Below are positions 35,516-44,334 of a DNA stretch of 64,000 nucleotides, piece after piece. Numbering within the stretch: position 1 is the first letter of the stretch; every line of letters begins with the position of its first letter. Source of the stretch: Mesorhizobium sp. B2-8-5. Its GTDB lineage: Bacteria > Pseudomonadota > Alphaproteobacteria > Rhizobiales > Rhizobiaceae. Where the stretch lies: assembly GCF_006440675.2 (NCBI RefSeq), contig NZ_CP083951.1, forward strand, positions 558,001 to 622,000, written 5' to 3'. Below the pieces are notes generated by a model. The model did no database searches. It had not been told where the DNA came from and was given only the letters and a program-made list of their open reading frames with translations. The position numbers and the translations under genes were made by a program.

Positions 35516-36508
35516 ATGATCGACGCCGCATTGTTCGGCGCCGGGCTGATCGGCTCGGTGCATGCGAAAAACCTTGCCCGGCATCCGGGGGTGCGCCTGC
35601 GCACTATCGTCGACCCGCGCCGCGACGCGGCTGAGCGCATCGCCACCGGAGCAGGCGCGGAGATCGCCGACACCGCAACGGTGATGAACGACCCGTCGAT
35701 CAAGGCGGTGGTGATCGCTTCCGCCACCCGCACCCATGCCGACCTGATCGTCGAGGCCGCCGCCAAGGGAAAGGCGATCTTCTGCGAAAAGCCGATCGAC
35801 CTCGACATCGCACGCACGGACGCATGTCTGGCGGCGGTCGAGAAGGCTGGCGTGCCCTTGCAAATCGGCTTCAACCGGCGCTTCGATCCGTCCTTCGCCG
35901 CCGTGAAGCGAAGGATCGAGGCCGGCGAGATCGGCGCGGTCGAGCAGGTGATCATAACCAGCCGCGACCCGGAGGCGGAGACCGAGGAGGCGCTGGCCGG
36001 CGGCGGCGGCGTGTTCCGCGAGATGACCATCCATGATTTCGACATGGCGCGTTTCCTGCTCGGCGAAGAGCCGGTGGAGCTCTTCGCGACCGGATCGTCG
36101 CTGGTCGCGCCCTACTACGCAAAACTCGGCGATTACGACACGGCGATGTTCATCCTGCGCACCGCGTCAGGCCGGCAGTGCCACATCAACAACAGCGTGC
36201 GCGCCGTCTATGGCTACGACCAGCGCATCGAGGTGCATGGCTCGAAGGGCATGCTGCAGGCCGGCAACCGTACCCCGACCTCCGTCAGTCTCAGCGGCGA
36301 GAACGGGATCGCCGCAGACCGGCCGCTCTATTTCTTCGTCGAGCGCTATGCCCAATCCTACGAGGCGGAGCTCGACCATTTCATCCAGTCGGTCGCCGCA
36401 GGGCGGAAGCCGGCGGTCGGCGCGGCGGACGGGCGCAAGGCGATGATCCTGTGCGAGGCAGCGCTTGCCTCGGCCAAGTCCGGCCGCTTCGAGCCGGTTC
36501 GATTCTAA
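35516..36508 (+). CDS. iolG: inositol 2-dehydrogenase-like Gfo/Idh/MocA oxidoreductase
   Basis: 330 aa. N-terminal Rossmann domain (FGAGLIGSVHAKNLARHPG), dinucleotide-binding and substrate loop CEKPIDLD (catalytic Lys of the EKP motif), then the MocA-type C-terminal domain with GGGVFREMTIHDFDMARFLLGEEP (Asp/His pair). It fits IolG/IdhA length. Last gene of the moc-like operon, 21 nt after the ATPase. It could oxidise myo-inositol or an amino-inositol. A second IolG-type gene lies at the right edge. Confidence 0.85.
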   Translation: MIDAALFGAGLIGSVHAKNLARHPGVRLRTIVDPRRDAAERIATGAGAEIADTATVMNDPSIKAVVIASATRTHADLIVEAAAKGKAIFCEKPIDLDIARTDACLAAVEKAGVPLQIGFNRRFDPSFAAVKRRIEAGEIGAVEQVIITSRDPEAETEEALAGGGGVFREMTIHDFDMARFLLGEEPVELFATGSSLVAPYYAKLGDYDTAMFILRTASGRQCHINNSVRAVYGYDQRIEVHGSKGMLQAGNRTPTSVSLSGENGIAADRPLYFFVERYAQSYEAELDHFIQSVAAGRKPAVGAADGRKAMILCEAALASAKSGRFEPVRF

Positions 36509-36531
36509 GGCGTGACGCCTTGCCCGCTGCC

Positions 36532-37641
36532 CTATCTCACATCGACCCAGCGCTGCTCCTGGAACGAGCGCGCCATGGCATGCACGGTGCGCTCGATCTC
36601 CAGTCCCTCGTCGAAGTCGATGATGCGGGCCGGCCTGCCGGCGATGCGCATCAAGAGCTCGCGGCATTCGATCATCTTGAGGTCGTTGAAGCCGAGGCCG
36701 TGGCCGGGCGCCGGCAGGAAGGAATCGTAAGGCTTGTGGTGCGGCGCGACCAGGACGGTGCGGTAGCCCTGTTCGGTCGGCCGGTCGGCGGTGAGGTAGA
36801 GCTGGAATTCGTTCATCCGCTCCTGGTCGTAGAGGATCGAGCCCTTCGAGCCGAAAATCTGGATGGCGATGCGGCCCTTGCGGCCCCAGGCCGAGCGATT
36901 GACCATGAGCGTGCCGGCAACGCCGTTTTCCAGATGCATCAAGACGCTGGCGATGTCGTAGGTCTCGACCGCGCGGCGGGCGCCGGAAGCGGTCTTGCGG
37001 TCGGCATAGGGTTTGACCATGTCGCACATGACGCGGGAAACACGGCCGAACAGCGCCTTGATCAGCGACAGCGGATGGACGGCGAAATCGTCGAGCGCGC
37101 CATAACCGGACGAAGCCTCGTGCTTCCAGAAGAACAGTGCTTCCGGGTCGGCCATGAAATCCTCGTCCATCTCGATGCGCACGAGGTTGACGTCGCCGAT
37201 GATCTTTTCCTCCAGCAGCGCGCCGATGTGGCGGATGGCGGGGTTCTGGATGTAGTTGTAGCCGAGCACGGCGACCTTGCCGGATTGCTTCGCCGCGGCC
37301 GCCATGGTCTCGGCCTCGGCGAAGCTCGGCGCCATCGGCTTCTCGCACCACAGATGCTTGCCGGCTTCGAGGATGGCGACCGCCATTTCGGGGTGGAACT
37401 GGTTGGGCGTGGTCAGCGAGACGATTTCGACGTCCGGATCCTCGACCACGGCGCGCCAGTCGCCGGAGCCTTTCGCGAAGCCGAATTCGCCGGCCTTGCG
37501 CCGGGCAAGCTCGTCATTCACCTCGCCCAGATGCACCAGTTTCGGCTTCTCGACATCGGGAAAGACCGTGCCCACCCCATTCCAGGCGATGGCGTGGCAC
37601 TTGCCCATGAAGCCCGTGCCGATGAGGCCCACTCCGACCAT
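36532..37641 (-). CDS. Gfo/Idh/MocA oxidoreductase next to iolR
   Basis: 369 aa. Rossmann motif GVGLIGTGFMGKCHAIAW, EKP motif WCEKPMAPSFAEAE, and a C-terminal domain with GYGALDDFAVHPLSLI. The same arrangement, a divergent oxidoreductase beside iolRCDEB, is found in Sinorhizobium. Probably a cyclitol (scyllo-inositol or inosose) dehydrogenase. Convergent with the 35516 gene at a 23-bp gap. Confidence 0.82.
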   Translation of the reverse strand: MVGVGLIGTGFMGKCHAIAWNGVGTVFPDVEKPKLVHLGEVNDELARRKAGEFGFAKGSGDWRAVVEDPDVEIVSLTTPNQFHPEMAVAILEAGKHLWCEKPMAPSFAEAETMAAAAKQSGKVAVLGYNYIQNPAIRHIGALLEEKIIGDVNLVRIEMDEDFMADPEALFFWKHEASSGYGALDDFAVHPLSLIKALFGRVSRVMCDMVKPYADRKTASGARRAVETYDIASVLMHLENGVAGTLMVNRSAWGRKGRIAIQIFGSKGSILYDQERMNEFQLYLTADRPTEQGYRTVLVAPHHKPYDSFLPAPGHGLGFNDLKMIECRELLMRIAGRPARIIDFDEGLEIERTVHAMARSFQEQRWVDVR

Positions 37642-37659
37642 GTCGATTGTCTCCGCGCC

Positions 37660-37709
37660 AGAGCAATTCCAGGAAAAGTGCCGAGCGGTTTGCCGTCCGG
37701 AATTGCGTC
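37660..37709. repeat. RIME-like palindromic element, copy 2
   Basis: Begins AGAGCAATTCCAGGAAAAGTG, with inner AGCGGTTTGCCG, and ends GGAATTGCGTC. It has the same design as the copies at 33398, 46147 and 50540, here just upstream of the divergent oxidoreductase start. Confidence 0.6.
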
Positions 37710-37790
37710 AACAAACAGATGGAGCGGTTGCGTGAAAGCGGAATCGCTCCGGGGAAATACTGGTGTGGATGAATTAGTCCATTTTGGTAA

Positions 37791-37804
37791 GGAATGGAAC
37801 ATCC
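37791..37804. promoter_or_regulatory. IolR-type operator upstream of iolR (GGAA-N6-ATCC)
   Basis: One base off the GGAA-N6-TTCC motif described for Sinorhizobium IolR, placed 65 nt before iolR and about 150 nt before the divergent oxidoreductase. Autoregulation is the expected reading. Confidence 0.45.
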
Positions 37805-37868
37805 AAATCATTTTTTATGGTGTTCTTGCGCGAACTCGTTATGATGAGGCAGGAGAGGGGCAAACCTT

Positions 37869-38735
37869 ATGGGCGTGGGCGGAGCGACGATGGACGAACG
37901 GGTGCCTCGCGATTTCGAAACGCTGCGCGCGACGATCCTGGACAGGCGCGCGAGCCTGCCCAAGCGCATCGCGCAGATCGCCGCCTATGCGCTCGACAAC
38001 CCCGACGACATCGCTTTCGGCACGGCGGCAAGCATCGCGGCCTCGGCCGGCGTTCAGCCCTCGACGCTGATCCGTTTTGCCCAGCAGCTCGGCTTCGACG
38101 GATTCACCAGCCTGCAGCAGGTTTTCCGCGAGCGGCTGCGCGAACGCAACTCCTCCTATGATGAGCGGCTGGCGGCGCTGCGCGCCAAGGCCGAGGACGG
38201 CGGCGGGCATCGGGCGATCTTCGACGGCTTCGTCGCCGCCGCCAGCACCTCGCTGGGCGATATTTCTCGCGCGCTGAACGACGGGCATTTCGAAGAGGCG
38301 GTGGCGCTTCTGGCGAAGGCCGAGACGATCTATGTGCTGGCCAAACGCCGATCCTATCCGGTGGCGTCCTACATCGCCTATGCGCTGGGCAAGCTCAAGA
38401 TCCGCAACCAGCTGGTGGAATCGGCCGCCGGCCTGAATGCCGAGATGATCGGCTTCGCCACGCCGCGCGACGCCGTCATCGCCATCAGCTTCTCTCCCTA
38501 TGCGCCGGCGACCATCGACGAGACGCGCTCGATCGCGGAACAGGGCGTACCGATCGTGGCGATCACCGACTCGTCCTTCTCGCCGCTGGCGCAATTCGCA
38601 AAGGTCTGGTTCGAGGTCGCCGAGGCCGATTTCGGCGGTTTCCGCTCGATCTCGGCGACGATGGCGCTGGCCATGGCGCTGACCGTCGCCGTCGGCGAGA
38701 AGCGCCGCGAAGCCGGGCGCCGGCGCAAGGGCTGA
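37869..38735 (+). CDS. iolR: RpiR-family repressor IolR
   Basis: 288 aa from ATG 37869; ATG 37890 with GGAG 5 nt upstream is equally good. N-terminal HTH_6 (KRIAQIAAYALDNPDDIAFGTAASIAASAGVQPSTLIRFAQQLGF, about residues 30-75) and a C-terminal SIS sugar-isomerase domain (YVLAKRRSYPVASYIAYALGKL, AISFSPYAPATIDE) for effector binding. It would repress the iol genes until an inositol-derived phosphate is made. It directly precedes iolC. Confidence 0.87.
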   Translation: MGVGGATMDERVPRDFETLRATILDRRASLPKRIAQIAAYALDNPDDIAFGTAASIAASAGVQPSTLIRFAQQLGFDGFTSLQQVFRERLRERNSSYDERLAALRAKAEDGGGHRAIFDGFVAAASTSLGDISRALNDGHFEEAVALLAKAETIYVLAKRRSYPVASYIAYALGKLKIRNQLVESAAGLNAEMIGFATPRDAVIAISFSPYAPATIDETRSIAEQGVPIVAITDSSFSPLAQFAKVWFEVAEADFGGFRSISATMALAMALTVAVGEKRREAGRRRKG

Positions 38736-38763
38736 GCCTCGCCGAGGAGCGCTTTTCGGCATG

Positions 38764-38807
38764 GGAACACTCATTCCATATTGACTGTAGATTGGAATTA
38801 ATATTTC
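38764..38807 (+). promoter_or_regulatory. IolR operators upstream of iolC
   Basis: GGAA-CACTCA-TTCC at 38764-38777 is an exact GGAA-N6-TTCC site, and GGAA-TTAATA-TTTC at 38794-38807 is one base off. Both lie in the 154-bp gap between iolR and iolC, a placement reported for S. meliloti. They mark the start of the iolCDEB transcript. Confidence 0.6.
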
Positions 38808-38889
38808 ATATTGACGACACTACGCCGTCGCTGGCGCGTGCTGTCCAAAACGACGCTGCTCTATCCAACAAGGCCGATGGGAGGTTCGA

Positions 38890-40824
38890 ATGGGCGAAGC
38901 CGTGGAAGGGAAATACCCGCCGCACGACGTCATCACCATCGGCCGCGCCTCGGTCGATCTCTATGGCCAGCAGATCGGCTCGCGGCTGGAGGACATCGCC
39001 TCCTTCGCCAAGTCGGTGGGCGGCTGTCCGGCCAATATTTCCGTCGGCACGGCAAGGCTCGGCCTGCGCTCGGCACTGCTGACGCGCGTCGGCGACGAGC
39101 AGATGGGCCGCTTCATCCGCGAGCAGCTTCGGCGCGAGGGCGTGTCGGTCGACGGGCTGAAGACCGACAAGGAACGGCTGACAGCGCTGGTGCTGCTTTC
39201 GGTCGAGAGCGAAGGCGTCTCGCCGATGATCTTCTACCGCTCCGACTGCGCCGACATGGCGCTTGCCGAAGAAGACATCGACGAAGCCTTCATCGCCTCG
39301 GCGCGTTCGGTGGTCGTCACCGGCACGCATTTCTCGCGGCCCAATTCCGATGCCGCGCAGCGCAAAGCGATCCGCCTGATGAAGGCCAAGGGCGGCAAGG
39401 TGGTGTTCGATATCGATTACCGCCCGAACCTCTGGGGTCTTGCCGGCCATGCCGAGGGTTTCGAGCGCTACGTCAAATCCGACCGCGTCTCGGCACAGCT
39501 GAAGACCGTGCTGCCGGATTGCGATCTCATCGTCGGCACCGAGGAAGAGATCATGATCGCGTCGGGCGCCGACGATTGCCTGAGCGCGCTGAAGACGATC
39601 CGCGCCCTGTCCTCGGCCACCATCGTGCTCAAGCGCGGCGCCAAGGGCTGCATCGTCTATGACGGCCCGATCAGCGACGATCTCGAGGACGGTATCGTCG
39701 GCAAGGGTTTCCCGATCGAGATCTACAATGTGCTCGGCGCCGGCGACGCCTTCATGTCGGGCTTCCTGCGCGGCTGGCTGGGCGGCGAGAGTTTTGCCAC
39801 CGCCGCGACCTGGGCCAATGCCTGCGGCGCCTTCGCCGTATCGCGCCTGCTTTGCGCGCCGGAGTACCCGACCTTCGAGGAGCTGCAGTTCTTCCTGAAG
39901 CACGGCAGCAAGCACCTGGCGCTGCGCAAGGACGAGGCGATCAACCACATCCACTGGGCGACGACGCGGCGGCGCGATATCCCCTCGCTGATGGCTTTGG
40001 CCTGCGATCATCGTGTCCAGCTCGAAGACGTTGCCGCCAAGATCGGCGCCAACGTTTCGCGCATCCCCGACTTCAAGGTGCTGACGGTCAAGGCGGCGGC
40101 AAAAGTCGCCGCCGGCCGCGACGGCTACGGCATGCTGATCGACGAGAAATACGGGCGCGACGCGATGTTCGAATTCGCATGCCATCCCTTCGCCTGGCTC
40201 GGGCGTCCCGTCGAATTGCCCGGATCGCGGCCGCTGCGCTTCGAGTTCTCGCAGGATATCGGCTCGCAGCTCACCGAATGGCCGGTCGACCATTGCATCA
40301 AATGCCTGTGCTTCTACCACCCGGACGACCCGGAAGCGCTCAAAGTCGAGCAGCAGCAGAAGCTGCGCGCTTTGTTCGAGGCGGCGAGGAAGGTAGGCCG
40401 GGAACTGCTGGTCGAGATCATCGCCGGCAAGCATGGCAAGCTCGACGACACCACCATTCCGCGCGTGCTGGAGGAACTTTATGTGCTGGGCATCAAGCCG
40501 GACTGGTGGAAGCTCGAGCCGCAGGCTTCGGCGGGCGCCTGGGCGAAGATCGAACAGGTGATCGTCAGGAACGATCCCTGGTGCCGCGGCGTCGTGCTGC
40601 TCGGGCTCGAAGCGCCACAGGACGAGCTGGTCGCGGCCTTCGCGGCAACCGCCAACGCGCCGATCGTCAAAGGTTTTGCCGTCGGCCGCACCATCTTCAT
40701 CAACGCCGCCGAACAATGGCTGGCCGGCAGGATGTCGGATGACGAAGCGGTGGCCGACATGGCCGCGCGCTTCGAGCAGCTGACCGAGGCGTGGCTTGCC
40801 GCGCGCGGCCGCAAGGCCGCATAA
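38890..40824 (+). CDS. iolC: 5-dehydro-2-deoxygluconokinase fused to DUF2090
   Basis: 644 aa. Residues 1-325 are a PfkB/ribokinase kinase (TIGRASVDLYGQQIGSRLED; catalytic VLGAGDAFMSGF near residue 280). Residues about 340-644 are a DUF2090 aldolase-like domain (DHRVQLEDVAAKIG, WWKLEPQAS). This fusion is the usual rhizobial IolC. It phosphorylates 5-dehydro-2-deoxy-D-gluconate in myo-inositol breakdown; the DUF2090 half may perform the following aldol cleavage. First gene of iolCDE, 33 nt before iolD. Confidence 0.93.
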   Translation: MGEAVEGKYPPHDVITIGRASVDLYGQQIGSRLEDIASFAKSVGGCPANISVGTARLGLRSALLTRVGDEQMGRFIREQLRREGVSVDGLKTDKERLTALVLLSVESEGVSPMIFYRSDCADMALAEEDIDEAFIASARSVVVTGTHFSRPNSDAAQRKAIRLMKAKGGKVVFDIDYRPNLWGLAGHAEGFERYVKSDRVSAQLKTVLPDCDLIVGTEEEIMIASGADDCLSALKTIRALSSATIVLKRGAKGCIVYDGPISDDLEDGIVGKGFPIEIYNVLGAGDAFMSGFLRGWLGGESFATAATWANACGAFAVSRLLCAPEYPTFEELQFFLKHGSKHLALRKDEAINHIHWATTRRRDIPSLMALACDHRVQLEDVAAKIGANVSRIPDFKVLTVKAAAKVAAGRDGYGMLIDEKYGRDAMFEFACHPFAWLGRPVELPGSRPLRFEFSQDIGSQLTEWPVDHCIKCLCFYHPDDPEALKVEQQQKLRALFEAARKVGRELLVEIIAGKHGKLDDTTIPRVLEELYVLGIKPDWWKLEPQASAGAWAKIEQVIVRNDPWCRGVVLLGLEAPQDELVAAFAATANAPIVKGFAVGRTIFINAAEQWLAGRMSDDEAVADMAARFEQLTEAWLAARGRKAA

Positions 40825-40857
40825 GAAGACCGCTGAAGAATTGCGGAGGAAACGACA

Positions 40858-42702
40858 ATGAGCAAGACCGTTCGCCTGACCATGGCGCAGGCGCTAACCC
40901 GCTTTCTCAGCCGGCAAATGACCGAGATCGACGGGAAGACGGTGCCGATCTTCGGCGGCGTCTGGGCGATCTTCGGCCATGGCAATGTCGCCGGCGTCGG
41001 TGAGGCGCTCTATCAGGTGCGCGACGAGCTGCCGACCTTCCGCGCCCATAACGAGCAGGCGATGGCGCATGCGGCGATCGCCTATGGCAAGGCGAATTTT
41101 CGCCGCCGCTTCATGGCAGCGACCACCTCGATCGGCCCCGGCGCGCTCAACATGGTGACGGCCGCCGCGCTCGCGCATGTAAACCGGTTGCCTGTCCTGT
41201 TTTTGCCCGGCGACGTCTTCGCCAACCGCCTGCCTGACCCGGTGCTGCAGCAGGCCGAGGATTTTTCCGACGGTACGGCGAGCGTCAACGACTGTTTCCG
41301 CCCGGTATCGCGCTATTTCGACCGCATCATGCGGCCGGAGCAGATCATCCCGGCGCTGAACCGCGCCATGCAGGTGCTGACCGATCCGGCCGAATGCGGC
41401 CCGGTCACGCTCTCGCTCTGCCAGGACGTGCAGGCCGAGGCCTATGATTATCCCGAAAGCCTGTTTGCCGAACGCGTCTGGACGCCGCGCAGACTGCGCC
41501 CCGACCGCAATGAACTGGTCGCCGCCGTCGCGGCGTTGAAGGGCGCCAAGAAGCCGCTGGTGATCGCCGGCGGTGGCGTCCTCTACTCGCAGGCTTCCGG
41601 AGAGCTGGCGAAGCTGGTGCAGGGCGCCGGTATCCCGGTCTGCGAGACGCAAGGGGGCAAGTCCTCGCTGCCGGACGATCATCCGCTCAACATGGCCGCC
41701 GTCGGCGTCACCGGCACCTCAGCCGCCAACCGGTTGGCCGAGGAAGCCGATGTCGTGCTTGCCGTCGGCACCAGGCTGCAGGATTTCACAACGGGCTCCT
41801 GGGCGCTGTTCAAGAATGCCGGCCGCACCATCATCGGCCTGAACACCCAGGTTTTCGACGCCGGCAAGCATTGGGCCTTGCCGCTGGTCGCCGATGCCGC
41901 CGAGGGTCTGGCCGAATTGGCTTCCGCGCTGAAGGGCTGGAAGGCGCCGGCCGCCTGGACCGACAATGCGCTGAAGGGCAAGACGGAATGGCAGGCCGCC
42001 GCCGCCAAGGTGACGGCCTCGACCAACGCGGCCTATCCTTCCGACGCGCAGGTGATCGGCGCCGTGCAACGGGCGATGGGCTCCGATGTGACGCTGCTGC
42101 ATGCCGCCGGCGGCCTGCCCGGCGAATTGCACAAGCTCTGGCAGGCAGGCGCGCCGGGCTCCTACCATGCCGAATACGGCTTCTCGACCATGGGCTACGA
42201 GATCGCCGGCGGGCTCGGCGTCAAGATGGCAAGGCCCGACCAGGAGGTCGTCGTCATGGTCGGGGACGGCTCCTATCTGATGCTCAATTCCGAGATCGCC
42301 ACCTCTGTCATGCTTGGCTTGAAGCTCACCATCGTGCTGCTCGACAATCGCGGCTACGGCTGCATCAACCGGCTGCAGATGGCGACCGGCGGCGCCAACT
42401 TCAACAATTTGCTGAAGGACGCCCGCCACGAGGTGATGCCCGACGTCGACTTCGCCGCCCATGCGGCGAGCCTCGGCGCCGTCGCCGAGAAGGTGGCGTC
42501 GATCGCGGAACTGGAGACGGCGCTGGCCAAGGCCAAAAACAATGACAAGACGACGGTGCTGGTCATCGACACCGATCCGCTGGTGTCGACCGATGCCGGC
42601 GGCCATTGGTGGGATGTCGCCGTGCCGGAAGTCTCCGCGCGGCCCCAGGTCAACGCCGCGCGCAAGAAATACGAGGAAGCCGTGGACAGCCGGCAAGGCT
42701 GA
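40858..42702 (+). CDS. iolD: trihydroxycyclohexane-1,2-dione hydrolase IolD
   Basis: 614 aa, ThDP-dependent enzyme. N-terminal PYR domain with FRAHNEQAMAHAAIAYGKA (catalytic Glu region), central domain, and C-terminal PP domain with VMVGDGSYLMLNSEIAT followed by LDNRGYGCINRLQ for ThDP-Mg binding. It opens the ring of 3D-trihydroxycyclohexane-1,2-dione. GGAGGAAACGACA precedes the ATG. It lies between iolC and iolE. Confidence 0.94.
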   Translation: MSKTVRLTMAQALTRFLSRQMTEIDGKTVPIFGGVWAIFGHGNVAGVGEALYQVRDELPTFRAHNEQAMAHAAIAYGKANFRRRFMAATTSIGPGALNMVTAAALAHVNRLPVLFLPGDVFANRLPDPVLQQAEDFSDGTASVNDCFRPVSRYFDRIMRPEQIIPALNRAMQVLTDPAECGPVTLSLCQDVQAEAYDYPESLFAERVWTPRRLRPDRNELVAAVAALKGAKKPLVIAGGGVLYSQASGELAKLVQGAGIPVCETQGGKSSLPDDHPLNMAAVGVTGTSAANRLAEEADVVLAVGTRLQDFTTGSWALFKNAGRTIIGLNTQVFDAGKHWALPLVADAAEGLAELASALKGWKAPAAWTDNALKGKTEWQAAAAKVTASTNAAYPSDAQVIGAVQRAMGSDVTLLHAAGGLPGELHKLWQAGAPGSYHAEYGFSTMGYEIAGGLGVKMARPDQEVVVMVGDGSYLMLNSEIATSVMLGLKLTIVLLDNRGYGCINRLQMATGGANFNNLLKDARHEVMPDVDFAAHAASLGAVAEKVASIAELETALAKAKNNDKTTVLVIDTDPLVSTDAGGHWWDVAVPEVSARPQVNAARKKYEEAVDSRQG

Positions 42703-42744
42703 GCCGGCGTCCGCCTCATAATGAACTGACATCGGAGCGAAGAC

Positions 42745-43659
42745 TTGAAAGCCAAACTGGGCATGTCCCCCATAGCGTGGTGGAACGACGATCTCGTGGA
42801 ACTGAGCGATGACGTGTCGCTGGAGGAGTGTCTGCGCCAGTCGCGCTCGGCCGGCTTCACCGGCATGGAGATGGGCCGCCGCTTCCCCAACGACCCGAAG
42901 GTGATGCTGCCGATCCTGAAGGCGGCCGACGTCACGCTTTGCGGCGGCTGGTTCTCCGGCACGCTGGTCAATGAGGACCTGGCCAGGAACAAGGACCGCA
43001 TCCAGCCGATGATCGACCTGTTCAAGGCGGTCGACGCGCCCTGCATCGTCTATGGCGAGGTCGGCCGCTCCATCCAGGGCGATCGTTCGAAACCCTTGGC
43101 CACCAAGCCGACGCTTACCGGCGACGAGATGAAGGCCTATGGCCGCCGCGTCACCGAATTCGGCGAATGGTGCGCGGACCAAGGCATGCCGCTTTCCTAC
43201 CACCATCACATGGCGGCGGTGGTCGAGACCGAGCCGGAGCTCGACGCTTTCATGCGCCATTCCGGCGAAGGCATTCCGCTTTTGCTCGATGCCGGCCATC
43301 TGGCCTTTGCCGGCGGCGACGTGCTGCGCGCCATCGACAACCACCACAAGCGCATCAACCATGTCCATGTGAAGGACGTGCGCATGGGCGTCATCGACGG
43401 GCTCGACCGCTCAAAACAGTCCTTCCTCGATGCCGTGGCGCTCGGTGCCTTCACCGTGCCGGGCGACGGCTCGCTCGATTTCGGCGCCATCGTCCAACGG
43501 TTCGCCGATCATGGCTATGAGGGTTGGTTCGTCGTGGAAGCCGAGCAGGATCCGAAGAAGAACCCGCCGCTCAAGATGGCTCAGGTCGGCCACAAGGAGC
43601 TGATGCGGGTGATGACGGCCGCCGGCTACACGGTCGAAACGCAGGGTTTTCCGGCCTGA
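42745..43659 (+). CDS. iolE: inosose dehydratase IolE
   Basis: 304 aa from TTG 42745, supported by CGGAG 7 nt upstream. TIM barrel with GMSPIAWWNDDLVEL, YHHHMAAVVETEPE, LLDAGHLAFAGGD, NHVHVKDVR and [11 protein letters not shown]. It removes water from 2-keto-myo-inositol. In operon with iolC and iolD. It is similar in plan to the 30523 protein but clearly different in the N-terminal third. Confidence 0.92.
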   Translation: MKAKLGMSPIAWWNDDLVELSDDVSLEECLRQSRSAGFTGMEMGRRFPNDPKVMLPILKAADVTLCGGWFSGTLVNEDLARNKDRIQPMIDLFKAVDAPCIVYGEVGRSIQGDRSKPLATKPTLTGDEMKAYGRRVTEFGEWCADQGMPLSYHHHMAAVVETEPELDAFMRHSGEGIPLLLDAGHLAFAGGDVLRAIDNHHKRINHVHVKDVRMGVIDGLDRSKQSFLDAVALGAFTVPGDGSLDFGAIVQRFADHGYEGWFVVEAEQDPKKNPPLKMAQVGHKELMRVMTAAGYTVETQGFPA

Positions 43660-43741
43660 ACGGTGGATTAGTCATGAATGATGGATTAGTCCGGGCACTC
43701 GGTCTATCTGATGCGCTTTGGGCAAATCCTGGATTGGCGTG

Positions 43742-43954
43742 ATGAAAGACTATGAGCACCCCTTCTTCCGGCCGCTGTGGCGCCGCATCGCCGTCGTCGC
43801 GGTCTGCCTGGTCTGGTCGGTGATCGAATTCGCCTCCGGCACGCCGTTCTGGGGCGTCATCGCGCTCGGCTTCGCCGGTTATGCGGTATGGCAGTTTTTC
43901 TACCTCTACAAGCCGGCCGACGAGACCAAGCCACCGGCCGAGCCGAGGGAATGA
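43742..43954 (+). CDS. 70-aa DUF3329-like membrane protein
   Basis: ATG 43742 starts MKDYEHPFFRPLWRRIAVV, followed by two hydrophobic segments (VCLVWSVIEFASG and FWGVIALGFAGYAVWQFFYL) and a charged tail ADETKPPAEPRE. The MxDxxHPFFRPLWRR opening is the DUF3329 signature as I know it. It sits inside the iol operon between iolE and iolB. Function is unknown. Confidence 0.72.
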   Translation: MKDYEHPFFRPLWRRIAVVAVCLVWSVIEFASGTPFWGVIALGFAGYAVWQFFYLYKPADETKPPAEPRE

Positions 43955-44040
43955 AGCGGTCGATGGGGTGGAGGGTTCACGGATCGGACAGCGCGCATGG
44001 CGCATCGGATGCATTAGCGATTGGCTGAAACATCTTTCGC

Positions 44041-44227
44041 TTCGTCATCCACGGGCGAAGCAAGGAGCGAAGCGACGCGGCGCAGACCCGAGGATCCATT
44101 CCGTGACTTCGAAGCAGCCGCTGCGGTGCAGAATTCTGCTCCGCTGCACTCTTCGACTGAGGGAATGGAATGGATCCTAGGGTCTCCGCGACGGAGCTTC
44201 GCTCCTGCTCCGCCCTAGGATGACGAA
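44041..44227. repeat. 187-bp terminal-inverted repeat element, copy A
   Basis: Ends are TTCGTCATCC at the left and GGATGACGAA at the right. Each half is itself a hairpin (GAGCGAAGCGACGC..., and ...GCGACGGAGCTTCGCTC), with GGATCCATTCC in each arm. It lies in the 380-bp gap between the DUF3329 gene and iolB; nothing else is recognised there. Two more copies occur at 61758 and 62878. Confidence 0.7.
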
Positions 44228-44334
44228 GTTGAGAGGAACCGGCCAATCTCCACGGTTTTCACGATAGTCCAATGAACGATGAAATCCTGCAAGCAGGCCT
44301 GAAAATCGAAGCGTCGAGGAATTAGGAGACAAAA

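Noticed and set aside
38806..40716. 636-aa minus-strand frame
   Set aside because: Antisense to iolC, whose kinase and DUF2090 motifs are clear.
41719..43368. 549-aa minus-strand frame across iolD and iolE
   Set aside because: Shadow of two well-supported enzymes on the other strand.
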